Source of the DNA: Chryseosolibacter sp964532595
Lineage (GTDB): Bacteria > Bacteroidota > Bacteroidia > Cytophagales > Cyclobacteriaceae
Direction: 5' to 3'
Length of the DNA stretch: 64,000 nucleotides
Assembly: GCA_964532595.1 (NCBI GenBank)
Contig: CAZHIQ010000009.1
Location: 1-64,000, forward strand
In this document: piece after piece, positions 41,473 through 51,157 of the stretch
Numbering within the stretch: position 1 is the first letter of the stretch
Layout: each line of letters starts with the position of its first letter
Made by a program: the position numbers and the translations under genes
Notes under the pieces: model-generated
What the model was told of the DNA's origin: nothing
The model's input: only the letters and a program-made list of their open reading frames with translations
Databases searched by the model: none

Positions 41473-42843
41473 GTGACTCAGGAAGGTGGAAAAATCTTAA
41501 TGATTGACGACGACGAAGATGTATTGCTTGCGGCCAAGATGTTGCTCAAAAAGCAGAATCATCATGTGATCATTGAAAAGAACCCGAACAAAATTCCTTT
41601 CCTGCTGAATAACGACAGCTATGATGTTATCCTGCTGGATATGAATTTCAGCAAGGATATAACCAGTGGAAAAGAAGGATTCTACTGGCTCGAGCAAATC
41701 CTGGAGCGGGATCCGAACGCGGTAGTGATTCTCATCACTGCCTTCGGCGACGTAGAGATGGCTGTCAAAGCCCTGAAGCAAGGGGCTACTGACTTCATCC
41801 TGAAGCCGTGGCAAAACGAAAAACTCGTCGCCACCATTTCAACGGCCATCCGCCTGAAGAAGAGTTATAACCAGGTCGACAAACTCCGGAAGGCAAAGGA
41901 GATGCTGGAAGAACAGATCAGCAAGCCCTTCGGGGATATAATCGGAAACAGCCCGGCGATCCGTGAAGTGTTCTCGTTGATCAACAAGGTAGCCAAGACC
42001 GATGCCAACGTTCTTATTCTCGGCGAAAACGGTACAGGTAAGGAGTTGATCGCCCGGGCTATTCACCAGCGATCACTGCGCAAAGACAACAGCTTTGTGG
42101 CGGTCGACATGGGGGCGATCACCGAGACCCTTTTTGAAAGTGAGCTCTTCGGACACAAGAAGGGGGCCTTTACAGATGCCCGGGAAGACCGTCCCGGGCG
42201 GTTCGAACTTGCTTCAGGAGGAACGTTGTTTCTCGACGAGATTGGCAACCTCAGTCTTAGCCTTCAGAGCAAGCTACTGAGCGCATTGCAATCACGACAG
42301 ATAACACGGGTCGGCGCCAACCAGCCTATGCCTGTCGACATCCGCTTGATTTGCGCTACCAACATGCCACTGCAAAAGATGGTCGAAGAAGGAACATTTC
42401 GACAGGACCTGCTTTACCGCATTAACACCGTGGAAATCCACGTGCCGCCGCTAAGCGATCGCGTCGAAGACATTCCCCTCCTGGCTGAGCACTACCTCAA
42501 CCACTACGCGAAAAAGTATCACAAGACAGTCACGACCATCGCTCCCGAAGCCATGGACAAGCTGAAAAGATACGCCTGGCCAGGCAACATCCGGGAATTG
42601 CAACACGCCATCGAACGCGCAGTCATCATGACGGATTCGTCGTCCCTGCAAGAGACCGATTTCCTCTTTAGCCGCTCACTGACCCGTAACACGCCCTCAT
42701 CAACACTCAACCTTGATGAGGTGGAGAAGACCGCCATCAGCAAGGCCTTGCAAATGCACAGCGGTAATATCTCCAAAGCCGCGGAAGAGTTGGGTTTGAC
42801 ACGCGCCTCGCTCTACCGTAGAATGGAGAAGTATGGACTTTAA
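41473..42843 (+). CDS. Sigma-54-dependent response regulator, NtrC family
   Basis: 456 residues from a GTG. Receiver domain 1-125 with acidic pocket MIDDDED and phosphoacceptor Asp56 in VILLDMNFS. AAA+ domain with Walker A GENGTGKE (184-191), Walker B GGTLFLDEIG and the sigma-54 contact loop GAFTDA (231-236), where the usual sequence is GAFTGA. R-finger region follows. The C-terminal Fis-type helix-turn-helix is NISKAAEELGLTRASLYRRM. It activates sigma-54 promoters after phosphorylation by the kinase encoded next, which overlaps it by 11 bp. The signal and target genes are unknown. Confidence 0.92.
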   Translation: MTQEGGKILMIDDDEDVLLAAKMLLKKQNHHVIIEKNPNKIPFLLNNDSYDVILLDMNFSKDITSGKEGFYWLEQILERDPNAVVILITAFGDVEMAVKALKQGATDFILKPWQNEKLVATISTAIRLKKSYNQVDKLRKAKEMLEEQISKPFGDIIGNSPAIREVFSLINKVAKTDANVLILGENGTGKELIARAIHQRSLRKDNSFVAVDMGAITETLFESELFGHKKGAFTDAREDRPGRFELASGGTLFLDEIGNLSLSLQSKLLSALQSRQITRVGANQPMPVDIRLICATNMPLQKMVEEGTFRQDLLYRINTVEIHVPPLSDRVEDIPLLAEHYLNHYAKKYHKTVTTIAPEAMDKLKRYAWPGNIRELQHAIERAVIMTDSSSLQETDFLFSRSLTRNTPSSTLNLDEVEKTAISKALQMHSGNISKAAEELGLTRASLYRRMEKYGL

Positions 42844-44182
42844 CTGGCGGTCACCGGTTGTTCCGCGCGTCCTTCTACTTACGGCGTCGGTTTTCATATT
42901 TTGCTACTTCGCATTCTCAGGGCAGAATTGGATCTACGCAGTACTTTTTCTGGGAATCAGCGCATACCAGGTAAAATTGCTGATCGATTATCTCGACCGT
43001 TCGCATGAAAACATCGCAGCCTTTCTCAATGCGATCCGATTCGACGATCCATCGTATTCACTGAAACCACCTACCGACGATCCCATTGTGCAGCGTCTGC
43101 ATCGACAGCTCGTCGACGCCCTGCAAAAGCTGCGCAGCCGACGTCAGGAGAAAGACTCGGAATTCCTCTTCTACCGCAACATCGTCATGCATGTGGGTAT
43201 AGGTCTGATCATCTTTCGCGAAGACGGACGAATTGAAATTTTCAATGCAGCCGCACGCCGGTTACTTAAGGTAAACGAGGCCAACAATATCGAAGAACTG
43301 CGTGAAGTAAGTACAGCCCTCGTCGACGTTTTCCGCCGACTGAAGACAGGCGGAAGAGAATTGCTTCGCCTACAGATCGGCGAAGATATCATCCAACTCT
43401 CGCTATATGCGATCGAACTCACCCTACGTGGAGAAAATGTAAAGCTGATTTCCCTCCAAAACATCCAGAGCGAATTGGAGGAGAAAGAAATGGAGGCCTG
43501 GCAAAACCTGGTCCGTGTACTCACCCACGAAATCATGAACTCGGTAACGCCAATCTCCTCCCTCGCTGAGATTGTAAAAGAAGAACTCGAACAGCATATG
43601 GAGAACGGCGAGGCGAAAAACCTGTCTGACGATCAATTACAGGACATCCACCTTTCACTCCAGACTATAAGTAAACGAAGCGAGGGATTGATCCATTTCG
43701 TCAAAGAGTTTCGAAGTTTGACGGTTATCCCCAAACCGCGAATCGCCGCTGTCGAAGTCACGGCATTACTCGAAGAGTTATGTACCCTCTACCGTAAAGA
43801 ACTCAGCGAAAACAACATTCAGATCGATGTCTCTGTTTACCCTGAAGACCTGACGCTGCAAGCAGACAAGAATATGATTGAACAGGTCATGATTAATCTG
43901 ATAAGAAATGCTATCCAATCTTTTGAAGATACTGACAACCGTCAGATTTGGATTAAGGCATATTTGAACGAAAAGTCGCGGCCAGTAATCTCCATAAAAG
44001 ACAACGGAACCGGTATTGACTCGGAGGCGCTCGAGAAAATATTTATTCCCTTCTTCACCACCAAGAAAACCGGTTCCGGCATCGGATTAAGTCTTTCGCG
44101 TCAGATCATGCGCCAACACCAGGGAACACTTACTGTAAAATCGACCATTGGAAAAGGAACGGAGTTTTTTATGAGATTTTAA
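42833..44182 (+). CDS. Membrane sensor histidine kinase, NtrY-like
   Basis: 449 residues. Two membrane segments near the N-terminus (about 12-28 and 33-50) with almost no periplasmic loop, so the signal is probably cytoplasmic or in the membrane. A helical linker and a PAS-like domain (NIVMHVGIGLIIFREDGRIE) lie at about 115-205. The phosphoaccepting His232 is in VLTHEIMNSVTPISSL. The HATPase_c part has N box MINLIRNAIQSF, G1 DNGTGI, F box FIPFFTTK and G2 GSGIGLSLS. It pairs with the regulator just upstream (11-bp overlap). Confidence 0.92.
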   Translation: MDFNWRSPVVPRVLLLTASVFIFCYFAFSGQNWIYAVLFLGISAYQVKLLIDYLDRSHENIAAFLNAIRFDDPSYSLKPPTDDPIVQRLHRQLVDALQKLRSRRQEKDSEFLFYRNIVMHVGIGLIIFREDGRIEIFNAAARRLLKVNEANNIEELREVSTALVDVFRRLKTGGRELLRLQIGEDIIQLSLYAIELTLRGENVKLISLQNIQSELEEKEMEAWQNLVRVLTHEIMNSVTPISSLAEIVKEELEQHMENGEAKNLSDDQLQDIHLSLQTISKRSEGLIHFVKEFRSLTVIPKPRIAAVEVTALLEELCTLYRKELSENNIQIDVSVYPEDLTLQADKNMIEQVMINLIRNAIQSFEDTDNRQIWIKAYLNEKSRPVISIKDNGTGIDSEALEKIFIPFFTTKKTGSGIGLSLSRQIMRQHQGTLTVKSTIGKGTEFFMRF

Positions 44183-44219
44183 GAGGTAAAGTGTTAGAGT
44201 GTTAAAGAGTTCAAACTTG

Positions 44220-44244
44220 CCTCCCGAAGCTTAGCGTAGGGAGG
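44220..44244. other. Inverted repeat after the kinase gene
   Basis: CCTCCC (44220-44225) and GGGAGG (44239-44244) pair around a 13-base loop, next to short direct repeats of GTGTTA. No T run follows, so a terminator role is uncertain. It may be a genome-dispersed short repeat. Confidence 0.3.
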
Positions 44245-44254
44245 TGTTAAAGTG

Positions 44255-44650
44255 TCACCTCCAGGCTGTTATTTCACAGTAGTCGGTGGGATCATAACTA
44301 TAGAGATCGGTCACGCGGTAGTCAAGGCGTAGCTTGTTCCCGATAATCGAACCCGATCCTTCAAACTCATAACCATCGATCACCTGACGCGGGATCCGGA
44401 TATTGTTGAAATCTACTTTCGCGTAAACGCGGAACCCCGGTATATAGAGATCGTCGATGTACACTTCCCTGTCAAAACGCGATCGCGTAATCTGGATTTC
44501 ATAGAACGTTCTGTCTTTGTAAGTTCTGCTGTACTCTTCGACGTCATAGAAACCGATAAAACGGTCGCGGTCATAATGGGGCTCAACGTCGTAGTAAACA
44601 CAGGACGAAGCCAGAAAAACAAGTGCGGCGAAACCAATGAGCTTTTTCAT
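44255..44650 (-). CDS. Small lipoprotein of unknown function
   Basis: 131 residues from the ATG at 44650 (MKKLIGFAALVFLASSC). An in-frame start three codons up is possible. Lipobox ASSC, then VYYDVEPHYDRDRFIGFYDV. The mature domain is all-beta with a lipocalin-like order of strands (RTYKDRTFYEIQITRS, VYAKVDFNNIRIPRQ, GSIIGNKLRLDYRV) and ends in TDYCEITAWR. No family name is assigned. It is convergent with the kinase gene. Confidence 0.75.
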   Translation of the reverse strand: MKKLIGFAALVFLASSCVYYDVEPHYDRDRFIGFYDVEEYSRTYKDRTFYEIQITRSRFDREVYIDDLYIPGFRVYAKVDFNNIRIPRQVIDGYEFEGSGSIIGNKLRLDYRVTDLYSYDPTDYCEITAWR

Positions 44651-44743
44651 AACAGTCAACGTTGGTTATCTATCCAAACGCAAGTTTGAGGCCAAACTGC
44701 GCATATCCCCATAAATCATTGGAAACCAGCTGTTTTTAACAAA

Positions 44744-44769
44744 AAAAACCTCGCGATTGCGAGGTTTTT
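44744..44769 (-). terminator. Terminator of the dcw operon
   Basis: AAAAACCTCGC, loop GATT, GCGAGGTTTTT forms a perfect stem with A and T tails on both sides. It lies about 150 bp behind the ftsZ stop on the minus strand. The 150 bp between hold no gene. Confidence 0.8.
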
Positions 44770-44920
44770 GAGAGGTAAAAAAATCATGCAGGTAAACTCC
44801 TCTCCGCCTGAGAGGGTTCTGCACATTTTTTTTAAAACATTCCGACGCCGGCAAAAAATATTTACAACCAACAACCACTACGAATGGAGTAAACAACCTG
44901 TCGCGTCGGAAATGTTATCT

Positions 44921-46492
44921 TTAATCCACGTTGTCGTGCAGGAATTTGTTATTGCCCAACAACGAGTTATCATCATTAAGATTATATTTTGAAATATAAG
45001 GTTCGGATGAGTGTGGCACATCGTTCATCTGGATACCCCTGCGGAGGTAGGCAGGCAACGACCACTTCTCATTGAATTCCTCCTTTGTCATCTCATGTTT
45101 ACGTGACGATTTCTGAAGCTGTTCCTTTCTCTCTTTAGCCTGCTGCGCAAGACGTTCTTTAGTATTACGCAGTTCCATCATACCGTCGTCGTTGATTCGT
45201 TGATCGCCATATTTTTCGGTAGCCGGATCAAAGTCGTCGTCATTGTCGCCGAACAATCCGGTTTCGGAACCCGATTCATCATCATCGGAATGGTTTACCG
45301 GATAGAACGGTCCCTCGAACAGAAGTTCTCTTTCCTTGAACAATCCTCCATCGTCATCTTTCTTCGGTTCGGGCTGTGAACTCTTGACCCTCATCTTCAT
45401 TTCAGAGGCATCATTCACGGTATTATCCGGCGGAGTAAAAAGCCATCCTTGCGATTTATCGAGGTGATGTACCTTCTTTCCATCGTCATTGCGAGGCGGC
45501 GCGACCATCTTGGATTCGGCGGGGAATCCTGTGGCGATAACCGTAACGCGGATCCGGTCGCCGAGATCGGGATCGACACCGTGACCGAAAATCATTTCGC
45601 CCTCGTCGCCCGCCTGGTCCTGGATATATTCGGTAATTTCCGTGAGTTCGTCCATCTGAAGTTCTGCCTCCACACCGGAAATAATGGACAGCAGTATCTT
45701 TTTGGCCCCCATGATCTCGCGGTTGTCTAGAAGCGGCGACGCAAGCGCACCTTCGGCGGCTTTCCGGGCGCGGTTTTCGCCCCGTGTCTCTGCCGAGCCC
45801 ATAACCGCGGCACCTGCGTTGAGCATTACCGTGCGAACATCCTGGAAGTCGACGTTGACATAACCGGCGAGCGTAATGATCTCGGCGATGCTCTTCGCCG
45901 CAGTAGTCAACACGTTATCAGCCTGCGCAAAGGCCTGTCCGATCGATAGGTTACCGTAGATTTCGCGCAGTTTGTCGTTCAGAATGACGAGGACAGTATC
46001 ACACGTCTTTCGAAGTTCTTCAATACCGATCTCAGCTTGTTGTGCTTTTTTCTTCCCCTCAAACGAGAAGGGAGCCGTCACGATGCCGACGGTAAGCACA
46101 TCCATGTCGCGTGCGATTTTAGCAATAACAGGAGCGGCACCGGTTCCTGTGCCCCCTCCCATACCCGAGGTGATGAACACCATCTTCGCGCCGACCAGTG
46201 TTTCACGAATGAGGTCCTTGCTTTCCAGTGCAGCGTTCTTACCGACTTCAGGGTTCGCGCCGCAACCGAGTCCTTCGGTCAGGTTAACACCGATCTGCAG
46301 CTTATTCGGCACGGGGCTGTTGTTCAACGCCTGCGCATCGGTATTGCACACAACGAACTCGACATCTTTGATGCCTTGCTTGTACATGTGATTCACCGCG
46401 TTGCTACCTCCCCCGCCTACGCCAATGACTTTAATAATTGACCGCTGGCTGTGTTTGGGGATTTCAAACTTGTATGATCCGGTTTCCAGCAT
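44921..46492 (-). CDS. ftsZ: Cell division protein FtsZ
   Basis: 523 residues, long for FtsZ because of the C-terminal part. Tubulin-like GTPase that forms the Z ring. GTP-binding motif GGGTGTG at 112-118, N-terminal GVGGGGSNAVNHM at 24-36, T7 loop VNVDFQDVRTVM. After the core (to about 320) comes an acidic disordered linker, then a conserved PAYLRR (480-485), the FtsA-binding peptide. A further tail ends in NNKFLHDNVD, which recurs in Bacteroidota FtsZ proteins. It is the last gene of the operon, 21 bp after ftsA. Confidence 0.97.
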   Translation of the reverse strand: MLETGSYKFEIPKHSQRSIIKVIGVGGGGSNAVNHMYKQGIKDVEFVVCNTDAQALNNSPVPNKLQIGVNLTEGLGCGANPEVGKNAALESKDLIRETLVGAKMVFITSGMGGGTGTGAAPVIAKIARDMDVLTVGIVTAPFSFEGKKKAQQAEIGIEELRKTCDTVLVILNDKLREIYGNLSIGQAFAQADNVLTTAAKSIAEIITLAGYVNVDFQDVRTVMLNAGAAVMGSAETRGENRARKAAEGALASPLLDNREIMGAKKILLSIISGVEAELQMDELTEITEYIQDQAGDEGEMIFGHGVDPDLGDRIRVTVIATGFPAESKMVAPPRNDDGKKVHHLDKSQGWLFTPPDNTVNDASEMKMRVKSSQPEPKKDDDGGLFKERELLFEGPFYPVNHSDDDESGSETGLFGDNDDDFDPATEKYGDQRINDDGMMELRNTKERLAQQAKERKEQLQKSSRKHEMTKEEFNEKWSLPAYLRRGIQMNDVPHSSEPYISKYNLNDDNSLLGNNKFLHDNVD

Positions 46493-46513
46493 ATGTTAAG
46501 AATTAGTGGTTGT

Positions 46514-47818
46514 TCAATATTCGTTCTTGCCGTCGAGATCGTCGATGAGTAAACTCTTCGTTTTGTTCAATATCTCGTTAAAGAAGTTGCGCCCTGAGAT
46601 GCCTCGCTTCGCACGTGTGTTCTTCGTCAATTCATGCGCCTGCTTGTAGCGGTCGGCGCGCTCGTCCAGTGATCGATAGCCCGCCAGGACCAGGCCAACC
46701 GCTGTAGCATACATTGGGCTCTTCACCTGCTCTAACTTGCTTTTTCCAAGGTGTTCGTTCGGATAGCCGATCCGGGTATCCATGCCGGTCATGTACTCAA
46801 CGAGTTGCTTCAGTGAATTCAACTGGGCGCCGCCACCGGTGATGACAATACCTCCGGCCAGTCGGTTTTCAAATCCCGAGCTAATGATTTCAGCGTGTGC
46901 CATCTCGATGATCTCTTCCATGCGAGCCTGAATGATATGCGCCAGATTCTTGACCGAAATCTCTTTAGCAGCGCGATTACGTATTCCTGGAATCGATACG
47001 ATTTCGTTCGGACTTGCTTCTTCCGCGATGGCCTTTCCGAATTTGGTCTTCAACTGCTCCGCCTGCTGTGGCAACACCATCAGGCCCTGTTTGATGTCGT
47101 TCGTAACAATATTTCCTCCGAAGGGAATAACCGCAGTGTGACGGATGATATTGTCGTAGAAAATAGCGATGTCGGTTGTTCCTCCACCAATATCGATCAG
47201 GCAAACACCCGCCTCCTTCTCTTCGTCACTGAGGACCGCCAGACTCGAGGCAAGCGGCTCAAGGATCAGGTCATCGACTTCAAGACCCGTCTTGCGAACA
47301 CATTTGTTCACATTATTGATGGCATTCGTCTGCGCAGTGATAATATGGAAATCAGCTTCCAGGCGAACTCCTGACATGCCCACCGGCTCCTTTATACCTT
47401 CTTCGTAATCAACCATGTAGTCCTGCGGCATGACGTGGATAATCTGGCTACCCGGCGGTACAACCATTCGATACATGTCCTGTGTCAGGCGTTCCACGTC
47501 GGCAACGGTGATTTCGTCTTCGCGCGACGTTCGGGTAATTCCACCGTGTTGAATAAAGCTTCGGATGTGCTGTCCGGCAATACCGACGTTGACTACGCCA
47601 ATATCAATGCCTGACTGATCACTGGCATCTTTGATAGCCTTCTCAATCGCGTGAACTGTCTTGTCGATGTTGAACACTATACCCTTCACAACACCCTCTG
47701 ATTCAGCCTTACCCATTCCCAACACCTCAAGCTTACCGAACTCGTTCTTGCGGCCGACGATGACACATATCTTTGTTGTGCCAATGTCAAGTCCGACTAC
47801 GATCTTTTCCTGTTCCAT
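46514..47818 (-). CDS. ftsA: Cell division protein FtsA
   Basis: 434 residues. Actin-like ATPase that anchors FtsZ to the membrane. Phosphate-1 motif GLDIGTTKICVIVG near residue 9, the SHS2-type 1C domain around residues 84-160, phosphate-2 CLIDIGGGTTDIAIF and adenosine motif GGIVITGGGAQL. The C-terminus has a charged amphipathic stretch (ILNKTKSLLIDDLDG). It lies between ftsQ (72-bp gap) and ftsZ (21 bp), as in most dcw clusters. Confidence 0.97.
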   Translation of the reverse strand: MEQEKIVVGLDIGTTKICVIVGRKNEFGKLEVLGMGKAESEGVVKGIVFNIDKTVHAIEKAIKDASDQSGIDIGVVNVGIAGQHIRSFIQHGGITRTSREDEITVADVERLTQDMYRMVVPPGSQIIHVMPQDYMVDYEEGIKEPVGMSGVRLEADFHIITAQTNAINNVNKCVRKTGLEVDDLILEPLASSLAVLSDEEKEAGVCLIDIGGGTTDIAIFYDNIIRHTAVIPFGGNIVTNDIKQGLMVLPQQAEQLKTKFGKAIAEEASPNEIVSIPGIRNRAAKEISVKNLAHIIQARMEEIIEMAHAEIISSGFENRLAGGIVITGGGAQLNSLKQLVEYMTGMDTRIGYPNEHLGKSKLEQVKSPMYATAVGLVLAGYRSLDERADRYKQAHELTKNTRAKRGISGRNFFNEILNKTKSLLIDDLDGKNEY

Positions 47819-47890
47819 GGTTGTAAATCTTTTTACTGTTATCTATAGTGGTTGTTATCTTCAAAAACGTAAGTCAGGACAACCATCGCA

Positions 47891-48655
47891 TTATTCAGCC
47901 ACTACTTGTCCTTCATACGCTACGTTCACACGATCATACTTGTTCCATCCTACCCTGGGAAGAATCTCTTTATAAAAGATCTTCAACTTTCTGAACTTCT
48001 TCTCAAGACCTTCGGGTTTTCCGAATTCGATCCGTTCGTCACCTACTTGCGGGAACATCGCCACATTTCCCCGCGTATCGACATCGATTTGGGAAATCTG
48101 CGCGTTCCAGAACTCGTCTTTCTTGATCGTTCGAACCAACTCCATCAATTGCTTCCCCTCTTCGTCCTCCTTTACATTCTCCAAACGAATCAATCGTTTG
48201 ACAACATCCCCACTAATCAACAGCACCCGCGCGGCGAATTTGCCTGATACAGGCATCACCGTGCCATCCTCTCCGACGTACGCATCCGGCCCATCCGACT
48301 GCACCATCCGGGCTACCGGACGGCGAAGCGTTACGTTTACCATGAGCGTGCCCTTCAGATCGCTAAAGAGTTCTGCTCGCTCTATGTAAGGGCTTTCCCG
48401 AAGCTTGCGCTCAAGCTCGCTGAAGTTCAACATATTGAGGTCGACGCCGCGGACGTTCTCTTCGTCCAGGCGCATTAGCCTCATGATATCACTCTCCTCG
48501 AGAAAGTGATTCTCATGGATGTTCAGGATGGAAATCCGGATGCTACTGAGCGTCGCCGGTGACTTCATCCGTTCGGTGAAGGCGATCAACGCAAACAGCG
48601 TAATCAGAACCGCTCCAATCTTTACTTCTCGCCTGACGTTCAACTTAAGCCGCAT
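47891..48655 (-). CDS. ftsQ: Cell division protein FtsQ
   Basis: 254 residues. Bitopic protein with one membrane segment at about 12-26 (KIGAVLITLFALIAF), then a POTRA-like domain (ISILNIHENHFLEESDIMRL) and the FtsQ beta domain (ELERKLRESPYIERAELFSD, LMVNVTLRRPVARM). It links early and late division proteins in the periplasm. It overlaps murC by 11 bp and is recognised mainly by position plus this layout. Bacteroidota FtsQ is weakly conserved. Confidence 0.88.
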   Translation of the reverse strand: MRLKLNVRREVKIGAVLITLFALIAFTERMKSPATLSSIRISILNIHENHFLEESDIMRLMRLDEENVRGVDLNMLNFSELERKLRESPYIERAELFSDLKGTLMVNVTLRRPVARMVQSDGPDAYVGEDGTVMPVSGKFAARVLLISGDVVKRLIRLENVKEDEEGKQLMELVRTIKKDEFWNAQISQIDVDTRGNVAMFPQVGDERIEFGKPEGLEKKFRKLKIFYKEILPRVGWNKYDRVNVAYEGQVVAE

Positions 48656-50039
48656 ACTTCTTCAACAACATATCTTTTATCGGACCTACAAAGGTATCAA
48701 TATCCCCCGCGCCAACCGTAGCGATCACTTCAATATTAGTCTGCTCCAGCTTCTGCAGCAGATCATTCTTTCCACACCGGTGTTTTTCCGGACTCGTTAC
48801 GTTACTCAGCAACATATCCGAGTCGACACCGGGAATTGGCAGTTCGCGCGCCGGGTAGATATCCATCAGAAACACTTCATCCGCTATACTCAAACTCTTC
48901 GAAAAGCCTTCTGCGAAATCGCGTGTCCTCGAATACAGGTGAGGTTGGAACACTACCGTCAGCTTTTTCCTGGGATAAAGCGACCGCATCGATCGGAGAA
49001 ACGCCTCAATCTCGGCTGGATGATGCGCGTAGTCATCCACATAGACAAGTTCTTTCTCGCGAATAACAAACTCGAACCTTCGCTTCACGCCAGCGAATGA
49101 TTCCAATCCCCTTCGGATTGCTCGCACATCGACACCACAACGCCATGCCGCAATCGACGCCGCAACAGCGTTCTCAATGTTATGAAAACCGGGGACACCT
49201 AGCTTGATATGTTCGACCGGACCGAAGCCCTCAAGATCGAACTCAAAAAATCCGCTCTTGGCGGTAATGTTGCCGGCAAAGAATTGTCCCCGGCTCATGC
49301 TGTAAGTATCTATATTCACATGCGACACATCGGCCGCAAGCTTATCAACTATCGATTCGTGAATAATCAGATTTCCTCCTGGAGCAATCTGATTAATGAA
49401 ATCGCGGAACGAGGTAAGCATCTGACTGTGATCGCCGTAGATATCCAGGTGGTCGGGATCAGCGGAGGTGACAATTGCAACCTTCGGGTGTAGACGCAGA
49501 AAAGACCTATCAAACTCGTCAGCCTCGGCAACCGCGATGGTCCCCCCACCCTGCTCACCATGCATCACAAGGTTGGAATTGTAGTTGGCCGTGAGACCGC
49601 CCAAAAAGGCAACCATATCTTTACCTGCCGATTTGAGAAGATGAGCCACCATGGAAGAAGTGGTTGTCTTTCCATGCGTCCCTGCGACGGCCACGGTATT
49701 ATAATCCTTTGAAATAAGGCCGAGCACTTCCGAGCGCTTCATGATGGTGAATCCATTATCGCGCAGGTAGGCATGCTCACGATGATCGGAAGGAATTGCG
49801 GGCGTATATATCACAAGCGTTTGCGACGGATTGTCACGGACGACCGATGGAATCAAGTCAACGCTATCTTCAAAGTGAATGCTCATTCCCTCTTCCGTCA
49901 ATCTCGAAGTCAGGGCGGTAGGGGTACGATCATATCCACTTACCTGCACACCCTTATGCATAAACCAGCGAGCCAGCGCGCTCATGCCAATGCCGCCGAT
50001 TCCAAGGAAGTAGATATGATGATACTGCGCGAGCCTCAC
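48645..50039 (-). CDS. murC: UDP-N-acetylmuramate--L-alanine ligase
   Basis: 464 residues from a GTG overlapping the murG stop by four bases. First amino acid ligase of peptidoglycan precursor synthesis, cytoplasmic, ATP-dependent. Nucleotide fold FLGIGGIGMSALA at 11-23, P-loop GTHGKTTT at 120-127, ADEFDRSFL and the Mur C-terminal domain (YVDDYAHHPAEI, VFQPHLYSRTRDF). Length and motifs are typical. Confidence 0.97.
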   Translation of the reverse strand: MRLAQYHHIYFLGIGGIGMSALARWFMHKGVQVSGYDRTPTALTSRLTEEGMSIHFEDSVDLIPSVVRDNPSQTLVIYTPAIPSDHREHAYLRDNGFTIMKRSEVLGLISKDYNTVAVAGTHGKTTTSSMVAHLLKSAGKDMVAFLGGLTANYNSNLVMHGEQGGGTIAVAEADEFDRSFLRLHPKVAIVTSADPDHLDIYGDHSQMLTSFRDFINQIAPGGNLIIHESIVDKLAADVSHVNIDTYSMSRGQFFAGNITAKSGFFEFDLEGFGPVEHIKLGVPGFHNIENAVAASIAAWRCGVDVRAIRRGLESFAGVKRRFEFVIREKELVYVDDYAHHPAEIEAFLRSMRSLYPRKKLTVVFQPHLYSRTRDFAEGFSKSLSIADEVFLMDIYPARELPIPGVDSDMLLSNVTSPEKHRCGKNDLLQKLEQTNIEVIATVGAGDIDTFVGPIKDMLLKKYAA

Positions 50040-51157
50040 CTGTTTTGTGTATTTATCAGTTTTTCAATCTCATCAACAATGTCTTCGGTCGCTCTCGGCT
50101 TCGCCATAGCGGCGATGTTCTCCCGGAGTCGTGCAGCGCGACTTTCGTCGAACAACAGTTTTAATGCTTCGTCAACCAACGTCGACGAGGCGTCCTTATC
50201 GGTCACCATTACCGCCGCGTCACGCTCAACGAGAGCCATGGCGTTCTTCGTCTGATGGTCTTCTGCCACGTTAGGCGACGGCACAAGGATAGACGGTTTT
50301 CCCGCGATACAAAGTTCCGATACGGCCAACGCTCCTGAGCGCGAAATCACAACATCCGCAGCGGCATACGCCAGGTCCATATCACGCAGGAAGTCGAACA
50401 AACGAAGTCGGCGGCGATCAATCTTTTCCAGCCGTGGCCGAACTGTATCGTAGTACGCCTTACCTGTTTGCCAGATAACCTGTACCCCCGCGTCAATCAA
50501 CTTGTCAATTCCGGAGACCAGACTCTCGTTTATCGTTCGCGCTCCGAGACTGCCCCCTATCACTAAAAGTGTCTTACGGCCTTCTTCAAACCCATAGTGT
50601 ACGAGCGCCTTCTCGCGTTTCTCGCCTACGTTCAGAATATCCTTGCGCACCGGATTCCCGGTGACAACAATACGAGATGCCGGAAAGTATCTTTCCATAC
50701 CTTCATAGGCAACGCATACTTTGCCTACCTTTCCGGCCACCTGCTTGTTCGCAAGCCCGGCAAACGAGTTCTGCTCCTGAATGAGCGTCGGTACCTTCGA
50801 CCGCGTCGCAGCCAGCATCATAGGGCCACTGGCATAACCTCCCGTTCCTACCACTACGTCGGGATTGAACTTTTTCACAATCACCATTGCGCGCACATAG
50901 CTCACCAGCAATTTGACAGGGAACAACAGATTGGACAATGTGAGTTTTCGCTGAAGACCACTGATCCAAAGACCAACGATCTTATACCCTGCCTCCGGCA
51001 CTCGTGTCATCTCCATCCGACCCTTTGCCCCGACAAAAAGAATTTTCGCATCCGGATGGCGTTCCCGAAAAGCATTCGCGATAGCTACAGCCGGAAAAAT
51101 ATGTCCGCCCGTGCCTCCACCACTCACGATAAGACGATATGGTCTTTGAGTTGTCAA
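50036..51157 (-). CDS. murG: UDP-GlcNAc--MurNAc-pentapeptide lipid I transferase
   Basis: 373 residues from a TTG that overlaps the ftsW stop by four bases. Glycosyltransferase of GT-B fold that turns lipid I into lipid II at the inner face of the membrane. N-terminal SGGGTGGHIFPAVAIA at 9-24, second Gly-rich loop VIGGSLGARTIN, donor-binding ISRSGALAVSELCIAGKPSI and LVPSPNVAEDHQTKNA. All MurG signatures are present. Confidence 0.97.
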   Translation of the reverse strand: MTTQRPYRLIVSGGGTGGHIFPAVAIANAFRERHPDAKILFVGAKGRMEMTRVPEAGYKIVGLWISGLQRKLTLSNLLFPVKLLVSYVRAMVIVKKFNPDVVVGTGGYASGPMMLAATRSKVPTLIQEQNSFAGLANKQVAGKVGKVCVAYEGMERYFPASRIVVTGNPVRKDILNVGEKREKALVHYGFEEGRKTLLVIGGSLGARTINESLVSGIDKLIDAGVQVIWQTGKAYYDTVRPRLEKIDRRRLRLFDFLRDMDLAYAAADVVISRSGALAVSELCIAGKPSILVPSPNVAEDHQTKNAMALVERDAAVMVTDKDASSTLVDEALKLLFDESRAARLRENIAAMAKPRATEDIVDEIEKLINTQNR

